Source: Promethearchaeota archaeon (GTDB lineage Archaea; Asgardarchaeota; Lokiarchaeia; Sigynarchaeales; SOKP01). From it: 37,592 nucleotides of DNA. The DNA lies in the NCBI GenBank assembly GCA_019057975.1, contig JAHLWJ010000006.1, positions 1 to 37,592 of the forward strand. The letters are read 5' to 3'. Numbering within the stretch: the stretch's first letter is position 1; each line of letters begins with the position of its first letter. Below are positions 25,148 to 34,263 of this stretch, one piece after another. The notes under the pieces were generated by a model. It saw nothing but the letters and a program-made list of their open reading frames with translations. It made no database searches and was not told where the DNA came from. The translations under genes and the position numbers were made by a program.

Positions 25148-25404
25148 ATCTCCTTGGCAATAGTAGTTGCAAGTTTGGAAACCTTTTTTTGATGGCCTAT
25201 AAAGTGGGGATCTCTTATTTCAAGCACCTCTGTAATAATCTGAGCAATGCCTTCCATGATGTTGTTGAGTTTTTTATAACTCTGGTTGAGTTCTTTTTGT
25301 ATCTCATTATATCTTACTTTTACATTCTCTAATTCGTTAACTTTTTGCTACATTGTATGTAATTCATCAACAAGTTGACTTTGGGTCTTCTTGGGGACAT
25401 TCAT
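25145..25404 (-). pseudogene. N-terminal fragment of an HD-GYP c-di-GMP phosphodiesterase gene
   Basis: From the ATG at 25404 the frame gives MNVPKKTQSQLVDELHTM, a TAG stop (25348-25350), then a coiled coil and IMEGIAQIITEVLEIRDPHF with GHQKKVSKLATTIAKE. The EIRDPxxxGHQxxVxxLA motif is the start of an HD-GYP domain. The HD and GYP residues are lost because the gene is joined near 25145 to a beta-helix fragment. A c-di-GMP-I riboswitch precedes it, so it was a c-di-GMP-controlled turnover gene before decay. Confidence 0.8.
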
Positions 25405-25536
25405 TTTTCTATTTACTCCTAAAATTTTAAAATTGATAAAGTTTTATAAATTAGATGAATTGTACTATTTTTCTATTTCCATCCCTCCCCTTTTCCTGTT
25501 TTTTCTAACCGAATGCTTCTTAAGAAAACAAAAAAA

Positions 25537-25621
25537 GCTGGTAATCTGGCAATCCTGGCATTTATTTGCTTTAGACCCATGATTTTGCGTCCTACCCTTT
25601 CGGATAGTTTGCCTTTATCAA
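25537..25621 (-). promoter_or_regulatory. c-di-GMP-I (GEMM) riboswitch
   Basis: Minus strand: AAAGGCAAACTATCC, a GAAA tetraloop, GGGTAGGACGCAAAATC, ATGGGTCTAAAGC, then GCCAGGATTGCCAGATTACC. These are the conserved blocks of the class I c-di-GMP riboswitch in correct order: the CTATCC-GAAA-GGGTAG hairpin, the GGACGCAAA joining segment and the P2 stem. A T-run (AGCTTTTTTTG) follows. It stands 130 bp upstream of the HD-GYP pseudogene. Confidence 0.85.
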
Positions 25622-25654
25622 CTTTTGATAATATGTTATTCTATTTTTAATTAT

Positions 25655-25692
25655 TATTATACTACATTTATTTTTAAAAATCTTTCTTTTTT
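25655..25692 (-). promoter_or_regulatory. Promoter-like module, copy 4
   Basis: Minus strand: AAAGATTTTTAAAAATAAAT then GTAGTATAATAATAAT, 35 bp upstream of the c-di-GMP riboswitch. Same block as the three other copies; the -10 is perfect. The remaining 25693-25852 is AT-rich without recognisable features. Confidence 0.55.
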
Positions 25693-25852
25693 TAATCTTT
25701 TAATTTACCTAACGCAAGATTTTTATTTATTTATTTCTCGTTATAATTTTTTTGCGTATAAACTATAATAGTTTGAAAATTTTTAAGCATAATTTATCTT
25801 TTAACTATGGCAAATTCTATCTTTGAGAGATAAAAAATTTACTATTATATTT

Positions 25853-27140
25853 TTATCTACTTAAGTTATAAAAATTAAAAGCATTTTTGTATAAAATGGC
25901 ATGAGCTATTTTAAGAGCTCTCTTTATGTCCATATTTTTCTTCCTTACTCTCTCTGTCAAAACTGATGCAATAATCTCTCGCACCAAGCAAGAACTTGCA
26001 TACGCTTCTTCTACTCGAGATGCGTCCCCCCCCATAAGTTTATTATATGGAATTAAATCTAAAAAAATCATTTAGGGCTCGCCTAGCAATATTTGTTGAA
26101 ATAATCGGAACCCAGTAAAAATCTAATACAACATTGGGAAACATTTTTGCAAGGGAAAATACCTGGGGGGTATACGGAAAAGAAAAGTGGAATAAGACAA
26201 ATTTGGTATCTGGATATTCTATAAAAAGATTATTTAATTTTTCTGGATTACCATTACTTAAAGTACTCTCATTCTTAGCAAAAATTCCAGTGTGTATTTG
26301 AATTGGTATATTTTTCTTTGTAGCCCTTTGAACTATATAATGCAACATATAATCTTGTAGTTTTTTTTGCTCATTAGCTGTTGTTTTTTCTGGATCTTTG
26401 GCATAAATCAATTTGGCTTCATTTCTTGGTACTTTTTCGAAATAAAGAGAACGTACATAAGCAGTTGCAATTTTTATTGCCGGGCAACCATTTTTATTAT
26501 ATTTTTGAATTGCAATATCAACTATGGATTGATAAGAATCAAAACCATTTAAACTAATATTCCATGCATGAGCAATCTTTTCTATTGTAGTATGTTCATA
26601 TAATACATCTGCATTGGGTGGTGCATATTTACGACCCAATATCATAGGGTCAACTCTTAAAACTGGAATAAAAAACTTAGGATTATAATTAAATCTTTCA
26701 ATAGTCCAAAAAGGATCTAGAAAAGATACTTTAATCTTTGAACGCTTTTTTAAAACATAGCTATACCAATTCTTATTTTTATATGCTTTCTTTACTTTTT
26801 CTGAAAGTTCTATCCAATTATTCTCTGTAATCAAATCTCCTTCCAATCCATATAAATCTTGTAAAGAACGAATAATATTTCTAGTAAAAGTAGTTAAGCT
26901 TACTTCCTTTTGGAACTTTTTAAATACTTTCCATATTTCTTTCGGATCTTGCCTCTGCCAAATTTCTGGGGGAAATCCAGCTGAATTATAATCACGTCGG
27001 GCATAAGACTTTTCAAATACTTTAAATAAGCTCACTGGTTCCTTGTTAATTTCTTCTTGACTCCTTATATGCTCATGAGTATCGATAATTTCTATTCCAT
27101 TAATCTGTTCTAGAATTTTGTTGTATAAATTATTCCCCAA
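25853..27140 (-). pseudogene. Amidohydrolase gene with a frameshift
   Basis: Two overlapping frames form one protein of about 425 residues. Frame 1 (from a TTG at 27140 behind AGGAGG) holds the metal motif IDTHEHI, PIQIHTGIF, VLFHFSFP and NVVLDFYWVPI. Frame 2 (25853-26071) supplies the C-terminus with IPYNKLMGGDASRVEEAYAS, including the last metal-binding Asp. The switch is near 26060 at a TAAAAAAAT run; a C8 run at 26028 lies close by. Family: Amidohydro_2, uronate-isomerase-like. Either real inactivation or a homopolymer sequencing error. It is the last gene of the catabolic locus. Confidence 0.75.
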
Positions 27141-27289
27141 TAATATTACCTCCTATTTTTTATTAATTAAATAGAAAACTGTTTCTAACGAAAAATAACA
27201 ATACTTTGCAAACAATATTAACTTATGTTAATGGGCATATTTAAAATATTCCCTATATATATTTTATTAATTTATTTCACCTTAAAAAA

Positions 27290-27835
27290 CCACCTTCTTT
27301 GAAGGTGGTAATGGTCAAATGGTTTTACCATAAAAACCGATATATATGTTAAGATAAGATATGACTAAATGGAAAAAATTATCTCATACAATCTATCAAT
27401 GTAAATATCATATAGTCTGGTGTCCAAAGTACAGATACAGGATACTAAAAGGTGCAGTGGCTGAATTTGTAGAGCAAACCCTAAGGATGCTATGTGAATG
27501 GAGAAGTATAGAGATACTGGAAATGAATGTAAAAGAAGACCATATACATATGATACTTTCTATACCTCCCAGATTATCAATATTCGAAGTAATGGGAATG
27601 CTAAAAGGTAAGACAGCGATAAAACTTTTCAAAAGCTTTCCTACTCTCAAGAAGAAGCCCTATTGGGGGAACCATTTTTGGAGCCGGGGGTATTGTGTAA
27701 GTTCTATAGGTCTGGATGAGACTAAAATTAGAAAATATGTAAAATATCAAGAAGAAATAGAAAGACAAGAAGAGGGAGACCAACAAGAATTTGGCCTCTT
27801 TTAGAGGCCTCTTAAAGCCACCTGCTAGCGGGTGG
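27290..27835 (+). mobile_element. IS200-type insertion sequence
   Basis: A single tnpA gene lies between a left-end hairpin CCACCTTCTTTGAAGGTGG (27290-27308) and a right-end hairpin CCACCTGCTAGCGGGTGG (27818-27835). The subterminal hairpins, the lack of terminal inverted repeats and the lack of tnpB fit IS200. The exact cleavage sites are not determined, and the element may extend some bases on each side. It sits between the amidohydrolase and M24 peptidase genes and is opposite to them. Confidence 0.85.
27361..27804 (+). CDS. tnpA: IS200/IS605-family transposase TnpA
   Basis: A 147-residue HUH (Y1) transposase. YHIVWCPKYRYRIL at the N-terminus, the HUH motif DHIHMIL near residue 60, WGNHFWSRGYCVSSIG, and the catalytic Tyr in RKYVKYQEE near residue 125. 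The length is normal for the family and all catalytic residues are present, so the element may be active. It cuts and joins single-stranded DNA at the hairpin ends. Confidence 0.95.
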   Translation: MTKWKKLSHTIYQCKYHIVWCPKYRYRILKGAVAEFVEQTLRMLCEWRSIEILEMNVKEDHIHMILSIPPRLSIFEVMGMLKGKTAIKLFKSFPTLKKKPYWGNHFWSRGYCVSSIGLDETKIRKYVKYQEEIERQEEGDQQEFGLF

Positions 27836-27848
27836 GTTGTTTACTAAT

Positions 27849-28973
27849 TTAATTAATTACGGGGATTTCATTACTCATTTTAGCTTCTGTAAGAATTTTT
27901 ACACCATTATCAGTAATAAGTACTAAGTCTTCTAAATGGATACAAAATCCATCAGCAATTACTAGCGGCTCAATATTTATAACCATATTTTTCTGTAATT
28001 TTTTCTCATTTAAAGGGCTAAGTATGGGGTCTTCATGCAATCCTAGGCCTAGGCCATGTCCAATATGAGGCATAATAAAAGGCAATTCATTTTCTTCGTA
28101 CAGTTCTTTACATTTATTAAAAAGCTCGCAACAGCGAATTCCGGGTTTCATAGCATTAATAATCTTTTTTTGAATTGTTGCTAATTTTTTATAAACCTCA
28201 ACCTGAATTTGAGAAGGTTTTTCTACCACAACTGAACGTGCAAGATCAGAATAATACCCTGAAAATAATCCTCCGTAATCTGCTTTAACTATATCACCAG
28301 GCGAAAGGGTAATGTCAGCAGGCATTGGATGAACAAGCATACTTCTTTTACCAGTTCCTAAAACCAAAAAAGCCATTTCATCAGCTCCCTGGTTCATCAG
28401 GTTATTCTTTATTTGTTTAGCAATATCTAACTCAGTGTCACCAGATTTTGCGGTAAGAAAGGCGGCCTCAAGAGCCTTTCGGGTTGCTTTGGATGCTTTA
28501 GTCAGGATTTCTACTTCGTCAGGATCTTTAATCATACGAACATCCTCAAAAATTCTTTGACATTCTACAAATGTAGCATCGGGTACAGCATTTATTAGTT
28601 CAGTATAATAATAAACATTCCAATAATGTTTTTCGATGCCGATATGGCCTTTTTCTAATCCCATCTCTATAAGAGCATCAACTAAAAACTGTACCGGAGA
28701 TTCTTTAAACTCTACATAAGGTCTAATGTCTTTTATCCAAGTTTGCTCTTTTATACCACTTTCCTCAATACCACAAACAATAAATATTGGTTCTCTATTA
28801 GGTAAAAAAAAAGCTATTTCTAATCTATCTCGGATTAACTTTTGAGTCATGATATACGCACCTGTTGAATAAAGCACATTTTCCGGAGATATTACAACTA
28901 ATGCATCCATTCTATTTTTTATCATCAACTCATTAAATTTTTTACTTCTTTTTTCCATAAACTCATTTTTCAT
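27849..28973 (-). CDS. M24-family Xaa-Pro-type peptidase, copy 1
   Basis: A 374-residue protein with a creatinase/prolidase N-terminal domain and a pita-bread M24 domain. Metal ligands are visible: KADYGG and YSDLARS (two Asp), PHIGHGLGLG (His), NIEPLVI and HLEDLVL (two Glu). Probable Xaa-Pro dipeptidase/aminopeptidase or creatinase-like hydrolase. About 60 N-terminal residues are almost identical to copy 2, while the remainder is clearly diverged. The position downstream of a TRAP transporter suggests hydrolysis of an imported substrate. Confidence 0.85.
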   Translation of the reverse strand: MKNEFMEKRSKKFNELMIKNRMDALVVISPENVLYSTGAYIMTQKLIRDRLEIAFFLPNREPIFIVCGIEESGIKEQTWIKDIRPYVEFKESPVQFLVDALIEMGLEKGHIGIEKHYWNVYYYTELINAVPDATFVECQRIFEDVRMIKDPDEVEILTKASKATRKALEAAFLTAKSGDTELDIAKQIKNNLMNQGADEMAFLVLGTGKRSMLVHPMPADITLSPGDIVKADYGGLFSGYYSDLARSVVVEKPSQIQVEVYKKLATIQKKIINAMKPGIRCCELFNKCKELYEENELPFIMPHIGHGLGLGLHEDPILSPLNEKKLQKNMVINIEPLVIADGFCIHLEDLVLITDNGVKILTEAKMSNEIPVIN

Positions 28974-28997
28974 TTAGATTTCTCCTTTCATTTTTAA
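28761..28997 (-). repeat. Near-identical 5' segment shared by the two M24 genes (copy 1)
   Basis: 237 bp covering the ribosome binding site, start and first 70 or so codons match 30533-30769 with about three mismatches. The similarity drops sharply on both sides. Confidence 0.85.
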
Positions 28998-29620
28998 ATT
29001 AAAAATTATTTTCTTTTACATTTTATAAATTTATTTAAACCAATAATTGTTTATATATATAGCCTTTCCTTTAAAATAGATAAAAATACTACCTATAAAG
29101 AAAAACAGCACAAATATAATTATTTATTTATCTAGGACCATCTACTATAAGCGACAAAGCGATACTTAGGAATACAAATAGAAAACAAAAATCTATAACA
29201 ATTCTAACTATCTTGGTTATCTCTTTGGGTCAGGACACCAATTATGTCGTTGCAATCAAGCGATCGGACATATGTCATCAACTAATTGGGATATATATTT
29301 ATGGAAATTTTACTTTTGCTAAGATCTATCACGACAAAAAAATGTATTAAATTTTCTCAATACCAAAGAATTATCGGGCTTTATAAGTTCAGCATAACCT
29401 ATAATCCCAGACAAGATCATAAGTAGAATAGTTGCTATATTATTATGATATAAAAATCTATACTTTTTGAATTAATTATAATGTTTTATTTAATTTTAAA
29501 AAAACGAATCAAGGTTACAAATAAAAATGAACCCTTGTATATTAATATTTTCCGTGGTAAAGAACAAAAAGTATAAAAATTACTTGAAAATAATATATTT
29601 TATATTTTCTCTAAAGATAA
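28998..29620. other. Intergenic region between the M24 genes
   Basis: No convincing gene in about 620 bp. On the minus strand, two short hydrophobic stretches (for example NNIATILLMILSGIIGYAEL near 29430, and FLFVFLSIALSLIVDG near 29165) could be remnants of a membrane-protein gene in different frames. The rest is AT-rich. Confidence 0.3.
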
Positions 29621-30745
29621 TCAATTAATTATAGGAATTTTATCACTCATACTAGATTCTGTAAGTACTTTTGCACCATTTGCAGTAACTTGAACTAAGT
29701 CTTCAATATGATAACCACTTCCATTATGGATTACAAAGGGTTCGATGTTTAAAATCATATTTTCTTGTAATGTCCCTTTATTTAAAGGATTAATTTCTGG
29801 CTCTTCATGTAAGCCTACCCCTAATCCATGTCCAATATGAGGCATATCAAAAATTAAATCTTCTTTTTCATACAATCTTTTACACTTGTTGAAAACATCA
29901 CAACATCTAGTCCCAACTTTTATGCTTTCAATAACATTTTTTTGAATTATTGCTAATTTTTTATAAGTATCGGATTGAACCGAAGAGGCTCTACTCACTG
30001 CAGCACTTCTGGCAAGATCTGATAAATAGCCAGAAAATAACCCACCATAATCAGCCGTGACTATATCTCCGGGTTTCAATGGAATAGAAGAAGGGGTTGG
30101 ATTAATAATCATACTTTTCTCACCAGTTCCTAAAGTCGCAAAAGAGACTTCATCAGCTCCTTGTCCCATCAAATTTATCTTTATCTGATTTGCAACATCT
30201 GTCTCAGTATCCCCCGGTCTCGCTATAAGAAATGCTGCTTCAACAGCCTTGCGAGTTGCTTTTGCTGCTTTTGCAAGAATCTGTATTTCACCAGAGTCCT
30301 TGATCATTCTTGCTTCCTTAAATACTTCTCGGCAATCAACAAATTCAGCATTTGGTAAATTCTTTATCAATCTATCATAATAATATGCGCTTAAGCAGTG
30401 TGTCTCAAGTCCAATTTTTCCTTTCTCTAATCCTATCTCTAATAATGCATTAACCAAAAATTGTATTGGTGATTCCTTAAATTCGATATATGATCTGATA
30501 TCTTCTATCCAAGTTTCTGCTCTTACCAATCTTTCCTCAATGCCACAAACAATAAATATTGGTTCTCTATTAGGTGAAAAAAGAGCTATTTCTAATCTAT
30601 CTCGGATTAACTTTTGAGTCATGATATACGCACCTGTTGAATAAAGCACATTTTCCGGAGATATTACAACTAATGCATCCATTCTATTTTTTATCATCAA
30701 CTCATTAAATTTTTTACTTCTTTTTTCCATAAACTCATTTTTCAT
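29621..30745 (-). CDS. M24-family Xaa-Pro-type peptidase, copy 2
   Basis: A 374-residue paralogue of copy 1, of equal length. Metal ligands: TADYGG, LSDLARS, PHIGHGLGVG, NIEPFVI, HIEDLVQ. The gene starts 84 bp after the stop of the TRAP large permease gene on the same strand and probably belongs to that operon. Beyond the shared 5' segment the two proteins differ at many positions, so distinct substrate preferences are likely. Confidence 0.85.
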   Translation of the reverse strand: MKNEFMEKRSKKFNELMIKNRMDALVVISPENVLYSTGAYIMTQKLIRDRLEIALFSPNREPIFIVCGIEERLVRAETWIEDIRSYIEFKESPIQFLVNALLEIGLEKGKIGLETHCLSAYYYDRLIKNLPNAEFVDCREVFKEARMIKDSGEIQILAKAAKATRKAVEAAFLIARPGDTETDVANQIKINLMGQGADEVSFATLGTGEKSMIINPTPSSIPLKPGDIVTADYGGLFSGYLSDLARSAAVSRASSVQSDTYKKLAIIQKNVIESIKVGTRCCDVFNKCKRLYEKEDLIFDMPHIGHGLGVGLHEEPEINPLNKGTLQENMILNIEPFVIHNGSGYHIEDLVQVTANGAKVLTESSMSDKIPIIN

Positions 30746-30769
30746 TTAGATTTCTCCTTTCATTTTTAA
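30533..30769 (-). repeat. Near-identical 5' segment shared by the two M24 genes (copy 2)
   Basis: Partner of 28761-28997; it includes the identical GGAGAAATCTAA leader before the ATG. Confidence 0.85.
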
Positions 30770-30829
30770 CATAATAATTAAATCTTCATTACATTTTATT
30801 TTCTATATGTACTTAAACAATTACTTATT

Positions 30830-32101
30830 TTACTTAAAGAAAATTGATGGTAAATAAGTTACAAGTGAAGGAATATATGTAACTATTAAGAGAACTGCGA
30901 CCATAACTATAACAAATGGCCAAATTATAACTTTAGAGATAGAAATTTTTGCAATAGAACTTGCAACATATAATTGGAGTCCAACAGGTGGTGTTATAGT
31001 TCCTATCATTATAGTAATCATTATTACTAAGGCAAAATGAATAGGATCGAGACCTAACTGATTGCCAAGAGGAAAAAGAACTGGAACAAATATAATAAGC
31101 GCAGCCATACCTTCAACAAAAAGACCAACAATTAAAAGTATACAAATTATTAAAAAATATGAAATATAAATATTTGTAGTAACTCCAAGAATAAAATTAG
31201 AAACAGCAGAAGCAAAGTTCTCTCGAGCAAGGACCCAGCCAAAAATTGATGCACATGAAATAATTACTACTGGTACAGCTGTATTTATAGCTGAATTAAT
31301 TAGTATTTTGGGAAGTTGCTTAAGAGTTATTTCTTTGTATATAAACATGCTTATAATTAATGCATAAACAGCAGCTATTACCCCTGCTTCTGTAGCAGTC
31401 ATTACACCCGTAATAATACCTCCAAGTATAATTACTGGCGCTAAAAGAGCTAAAAAAGCTCTCCTAAAAGCTGATATTATTTCAAATATTGTAGATTTCT
31501 TTCCTCGAGGCCAATTATGTTTACGCGCATAAAATGTTACAAGAATCATCAAACCAATACCTATGGCAAGCCCAGGTATAAATCCACCCACAAACATCTT
31601 TCCAATCGATAATCCAGTAATCGCTCCATAAACAACCATGACAAGACTAGGTGGTATAATCGGTCCTATACATGCAGCAGAAGCATTAAGCCCTACTGTA
31701 AATTCTGGAGGATAGCCATCCTTTTCCATTGCAGGAATCATAACTGAACCAATAGCAACAGCATCAGCTGTTGCTGAACCAGAAAAACCTGCCATAATAA
31801 TGTTAGAAACTACACTTACATGAGCTAAACTTCCAGGCATATGTCCTATTAAAGCTTTTGAAAATCCTACAATTCTATTAGTAATTCCTCCAACATTCAT
31901 TAACTCACCTGCAAGAATAAAAAAAGGAATTGCGAGTAAAGGAAACGAATTCAAAGACATAAACATCCTTTGAGGTATTAATAGTGGTGACACATCTCCT
32001 AATCCAACAACTGCCAAAGTTCCAGAAATCGCCATAGCAAAAGCAACTGGCATGCCGGAAAAAAGTAGAATAACAAAAACAAAAAACATGAAAAAAATCA
32101 A
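30830..32101 (-). CDS. dctM: TRAP transporter large permease
   Basis: A 423-residue, very hydrophobic protein with about 12 membrane helices. GMPVAFAMAISG, the ILAGELMNVGGITNRIVGF segment, GFSGSATADAVAIGSVMIPAM, and IIPPSLVMVVYGAITG are typical of DctM. It is the ion-coupled translocation subunit in the inner membrane. A TTG start at 32101 overlaps the stop of the small permease gene by 4 bp; an ATG at 32089 is the alternative. Gene order P, Q, M is standard. Confidence 0.93.
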   Translation of the reverse strand: MIFFMFFVFVILLFSGMPVAFAMAISGTLAVVGLGDVSPLLIPQRMFMSLNSFPLLAIPFFILAGELMNVGGITNRIVGFSKALIGHMPGSLAHVSVVSNIIMAGFSGSATADAVAIGSVMIPAMEKDGYPPEFTVGLNASAACIGPIIPPSLVMVVYGAITGLSIGKMFVGGFIPGLAIGIGLMILVTFYARKHNWPRGKKSTIFEIISAFRRAFLALLAPVIILGGIITGVMTATEAGVIAAVYALIISMFIYKEITLKQLPKILINSAINTAVPVVIISCASIFGWVLARENFASAVSNFILGVTTNIYISYFLIICILLIVGLFVEGMAALIIFVPVLFPLGNQLGLDPIHFALVIMITIMIGTITPPVGLQLYVASSIAKISISKVIIWPFVIVMVAVLLIVTYIPSLVTYLPSIFFK

Positions 32102-32586
32102 ATTAATTTCATTCCTTTCCTTATTTTATTTAATATTGGCAGAATAATACGAATTAGATTCAAAACCATAAAAATACTACCAATTGGAACTGAGGCATAC
32201 ACCCATCCTAATTTTATGTACTTAATGCTATAAGCTGGCGTATTCCAATAAATCCCAATATATTTCAAGCCATATAAAAAAACAAAAAATAGAAAAATCA
32301 TTATTATAGAAAGAAGAATGACTTCTAAGTAGATACTATATGGTTCATTAATTTTTCTCACTAAAAAATCAACCTTTAAATGTCTTTTCTTTATAAAAGC
32401 TATTGAAGATCCAAGGTATACAATCCAAATAAAAAGGTATCTTCCAATTTCTTCAGACCACATAATAGGAAAGTTAAATATATAACGCGAAATAACTTCA
32501 GCAAAAAGTAAAATTACCATAATTGCAAAAAATACCACAATAATTGATTCTATTATAAGGTCATACACTTTAAATAATTTGTTCAA
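32098..32586 (-). CDS. dctQ: TRAP transporter small permease
   Basis: A 162-residue protein with four membrane helices (IIESIIVVFFAIMVILLFAE at the start) and the DctQ motif MWSEEIGRYLFIWIVYLGSS. TTG start with an AGGAG site somewhat distant. It forms the membrane complex with DctM. Confidence 0.9.
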   Translation of the reverse strand: MNKLFKVYDLIIESIIVVFFAIMVILLFAEVISRYIFNFPIMWSEEIGRYLFIWIVYLGSSIAFIKKRHLKVDFLVRKINEPYSIYLEVILLSIIMIFLFFVFLYGLKYIGIYWNTPAYSIKYIKLGWVYASVPIGSIFMVLNLIRIILPILNKIRKGMKLI

Positions 32587-32861
32587 ACAAAATACTCCTG
32601 TATATCTATTTATAAAACATCTTGCATTTTTAACATAAACTTTTATAACTTTATTTATTTTTTTGGATCTACCATATTTGGTTCTTTTTTATTTATTTAA
32701 TCTAAATATAAGAAATTACTTAATTATCTTTAACGATAATTTTTCTTTCCTTTCTTACAATTTCTTTCTTTAAAAATAAAATTTTTCTATATATCTGAAT
32801 AATTTTTCTACTTACTATTTTTTTAAATTTAATTTCAAGATATTTTAGACACATTTTTAAT

Positions 32862-32897
32862 ATTGGGCTACTAAGATAAGAATCTTAGTAGCCCAAT
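32862..32897. promoter_or_regulatory. Perfect 16-bp hairpin between dctP and dctQ
   Basis: ATTGGGCTACTAAGAT and its exact complement are separated by 4 nt, 34 bp after the dctP stop. No T-tract follows on the minus strand, so it is better seen as an mRNA-stabilising or attenuating stem that would leave more dctP than dctQM message, as known for binding-protein genes. The other part of 32587-32930 is AT-rich without features. Confidence 0.7.
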
Positions 32898-32930
32898 ACT
32901 CTATATCTATAATGTAATAAGATTTTGATT

Positions 32931-33950
32931 TTATTTAGTTAATTCACGGATTATCCCGACTAAGTGTGTAGCATTGTTATTTTTTGCCCATGTATCTACC
33001 ATTGGAACAACAGCCTCTTTAAATTTTTTCCATTCTTCTTGAGGAAGTTCAATAAACTTCATTCCATAATTTTTTAACCATTCAACTGCATCTCCTTGTT
33101 CTTTAATAGCAAGTTGATTTGCATGGTTAACTGCTTCTTTACCAGCATAAATAACAACATCTTGCATATCTTTAGGTAGATTCTCGAATAATTTCTCATT
33201 TACAATAAGATTCATTGCACCCCACATATGATGTGTTAAAAGACAATATTCCGTTACTTCATGAAACTTCATATCAATGGTCATAGCAATTGGACTTTCC
33301 ATACCATCAACTAAACCTGTTTGAAGTGCCGTGTATGCTTCTCCCCACGTAATAGGTGTAGGTCTGCATCCCAATGATCTAAACATTTCAATCCAAATAT
33401 CATTTTCTGGAGAACGCATTTTTAATCCCTTTATTTCTTCTAATGTTTTTACTTCTTTTTCAACTAATAGCATATTTCTAGAACCGAAAATAAACCAACC
33501 AAGAATTCTGCCGTCTTTCTCAATTAAATTTTTTTCAAGTTCTTTCCCAACTTCTGAATCTGAAAATACCTTGGTTACTTGCTCAAAGCTATTATACATA
33601 AAAGGTAATGCATCAAGTCCAAAGCCATCAGCTATAGTAGCAAAGAATGATGAAGTTACAACAGTTAATTGGAGAGTTCCCATTAAGATTCCTTCAATAG
33701 CTTCTTTTTCTTGACCGAGTTGGCCTCCAGGAAAGATATCAATTTGTAAACGTCCGTTACTCTTTTCTTCAGCTAATTCTTTAAACTTATTACAAAGATT
33801 ATCTACCTGACCTCCTACATTATGATGGTGTCCCAATTTAAGGATAATTTTTTCCTCTGCATTTACACTTACAAATAAAATACTAATAGACATAATTAAA
33901 ATTAAACTAATATATAACCATTTCTTTGTGTACAAACTTTTAATTTTCAT
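32931..33950 (-). CDS. dctP: TRAP transporter solute-binding protein
   Basis: 339 residues from the ATG at 33950, which has a perfect AAAGGAGG site; an ATG 24 bp earlier overlaps that site. Signal peptide WLYISLILIMSISILFVSVN. The DctP family is shown by LKLGHHHNVGGQVDN, GQLGQEKEAIEGILMGTLQL, LKMRSPENDIWIEMFRSLG and TPITWGEAYTALQTGLVDG with MESP. The conserved Arg of the R-x-P motif (MRSPE) should bind a carboxylate, so the substrate is probably an organic acid. Confidence 0.93.
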   Translation of the reverse strand: MKIKSLYTKKWLYISLILIMSISILFVSVNAEEKIILKLGHHHNVGGQVDNLCNKFKELAEEKSNGRLQIDIFPGGQLGQEKEAIEGILMGTLQLTVVTSSFFATIADGFGLDALPFMYNSFEQVTKVFSDSEVGKELEKNLIEKDGRILGWFIFGSRNMLLVEKEVKTLEEIKGLKMRSPENDIWIEMFRSLGCRPTPITWGEAYTALQTGLVDGMESPIAMTIDMKFHEVTEYCLLTHHMWGAMNLIVNEKLFENLPKDMQDVVIYAGKEAVNHANQLAIKEQGDAVEWLKNYGMKFIELPQEEWKKFKEAVVPMVDTWAKNNNATHLVGIIRELTK

Positions 33951-34263
33951 TTTATTTCCTCCTTTAATTATCATATATCTTAATCGATTACACTATTTAT
34001 AAATTATTTTATTATAAAAAACACCTCCTTATATGAAAGCCAATGCAAATTTTACTTTTTTCCTGAGGCTGTATTAGTTTTCATTTTTTATTTTCCCTAT
34101 ATTTTAGACTTTTTACTATACCCATATTTATACATTTATATCTATCCCGTTTTCATGAGGAAAGTTTATCGTATACATCATAAAATTTGATAGTAATCAC
34201 TCAAATTTTTTTAAGAAAACTTCCGATAAACTGAAATGTTAGCATATAAGTATTGTTAAAACT
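33951..34263. other. Intergenic region between the aminotransferase and dctP
   Basis: AT-rich leader of the TRAP operon. A 9-bp inverted repeat AGTTTATCG (34164) and CGATAAACT (34224) is visible. It could be an operator or an mRNA stem; no gene. Confidence 0.35.

Noticed and set aside
24964..25257. 97-residue membrane protein on the minus strand
   Set aside because: The first half is an HD-GYP N-terminus; the hydrophobic second half is an out-of-frame reading of the beta-helix fragment.
25391..25582. Plus-strand 63-codon open frame
   Set aside because: It runs antisense over the c-di-GMP riboswitch and the HD-GYP pseudogene start and lacks a ribosome binding site.
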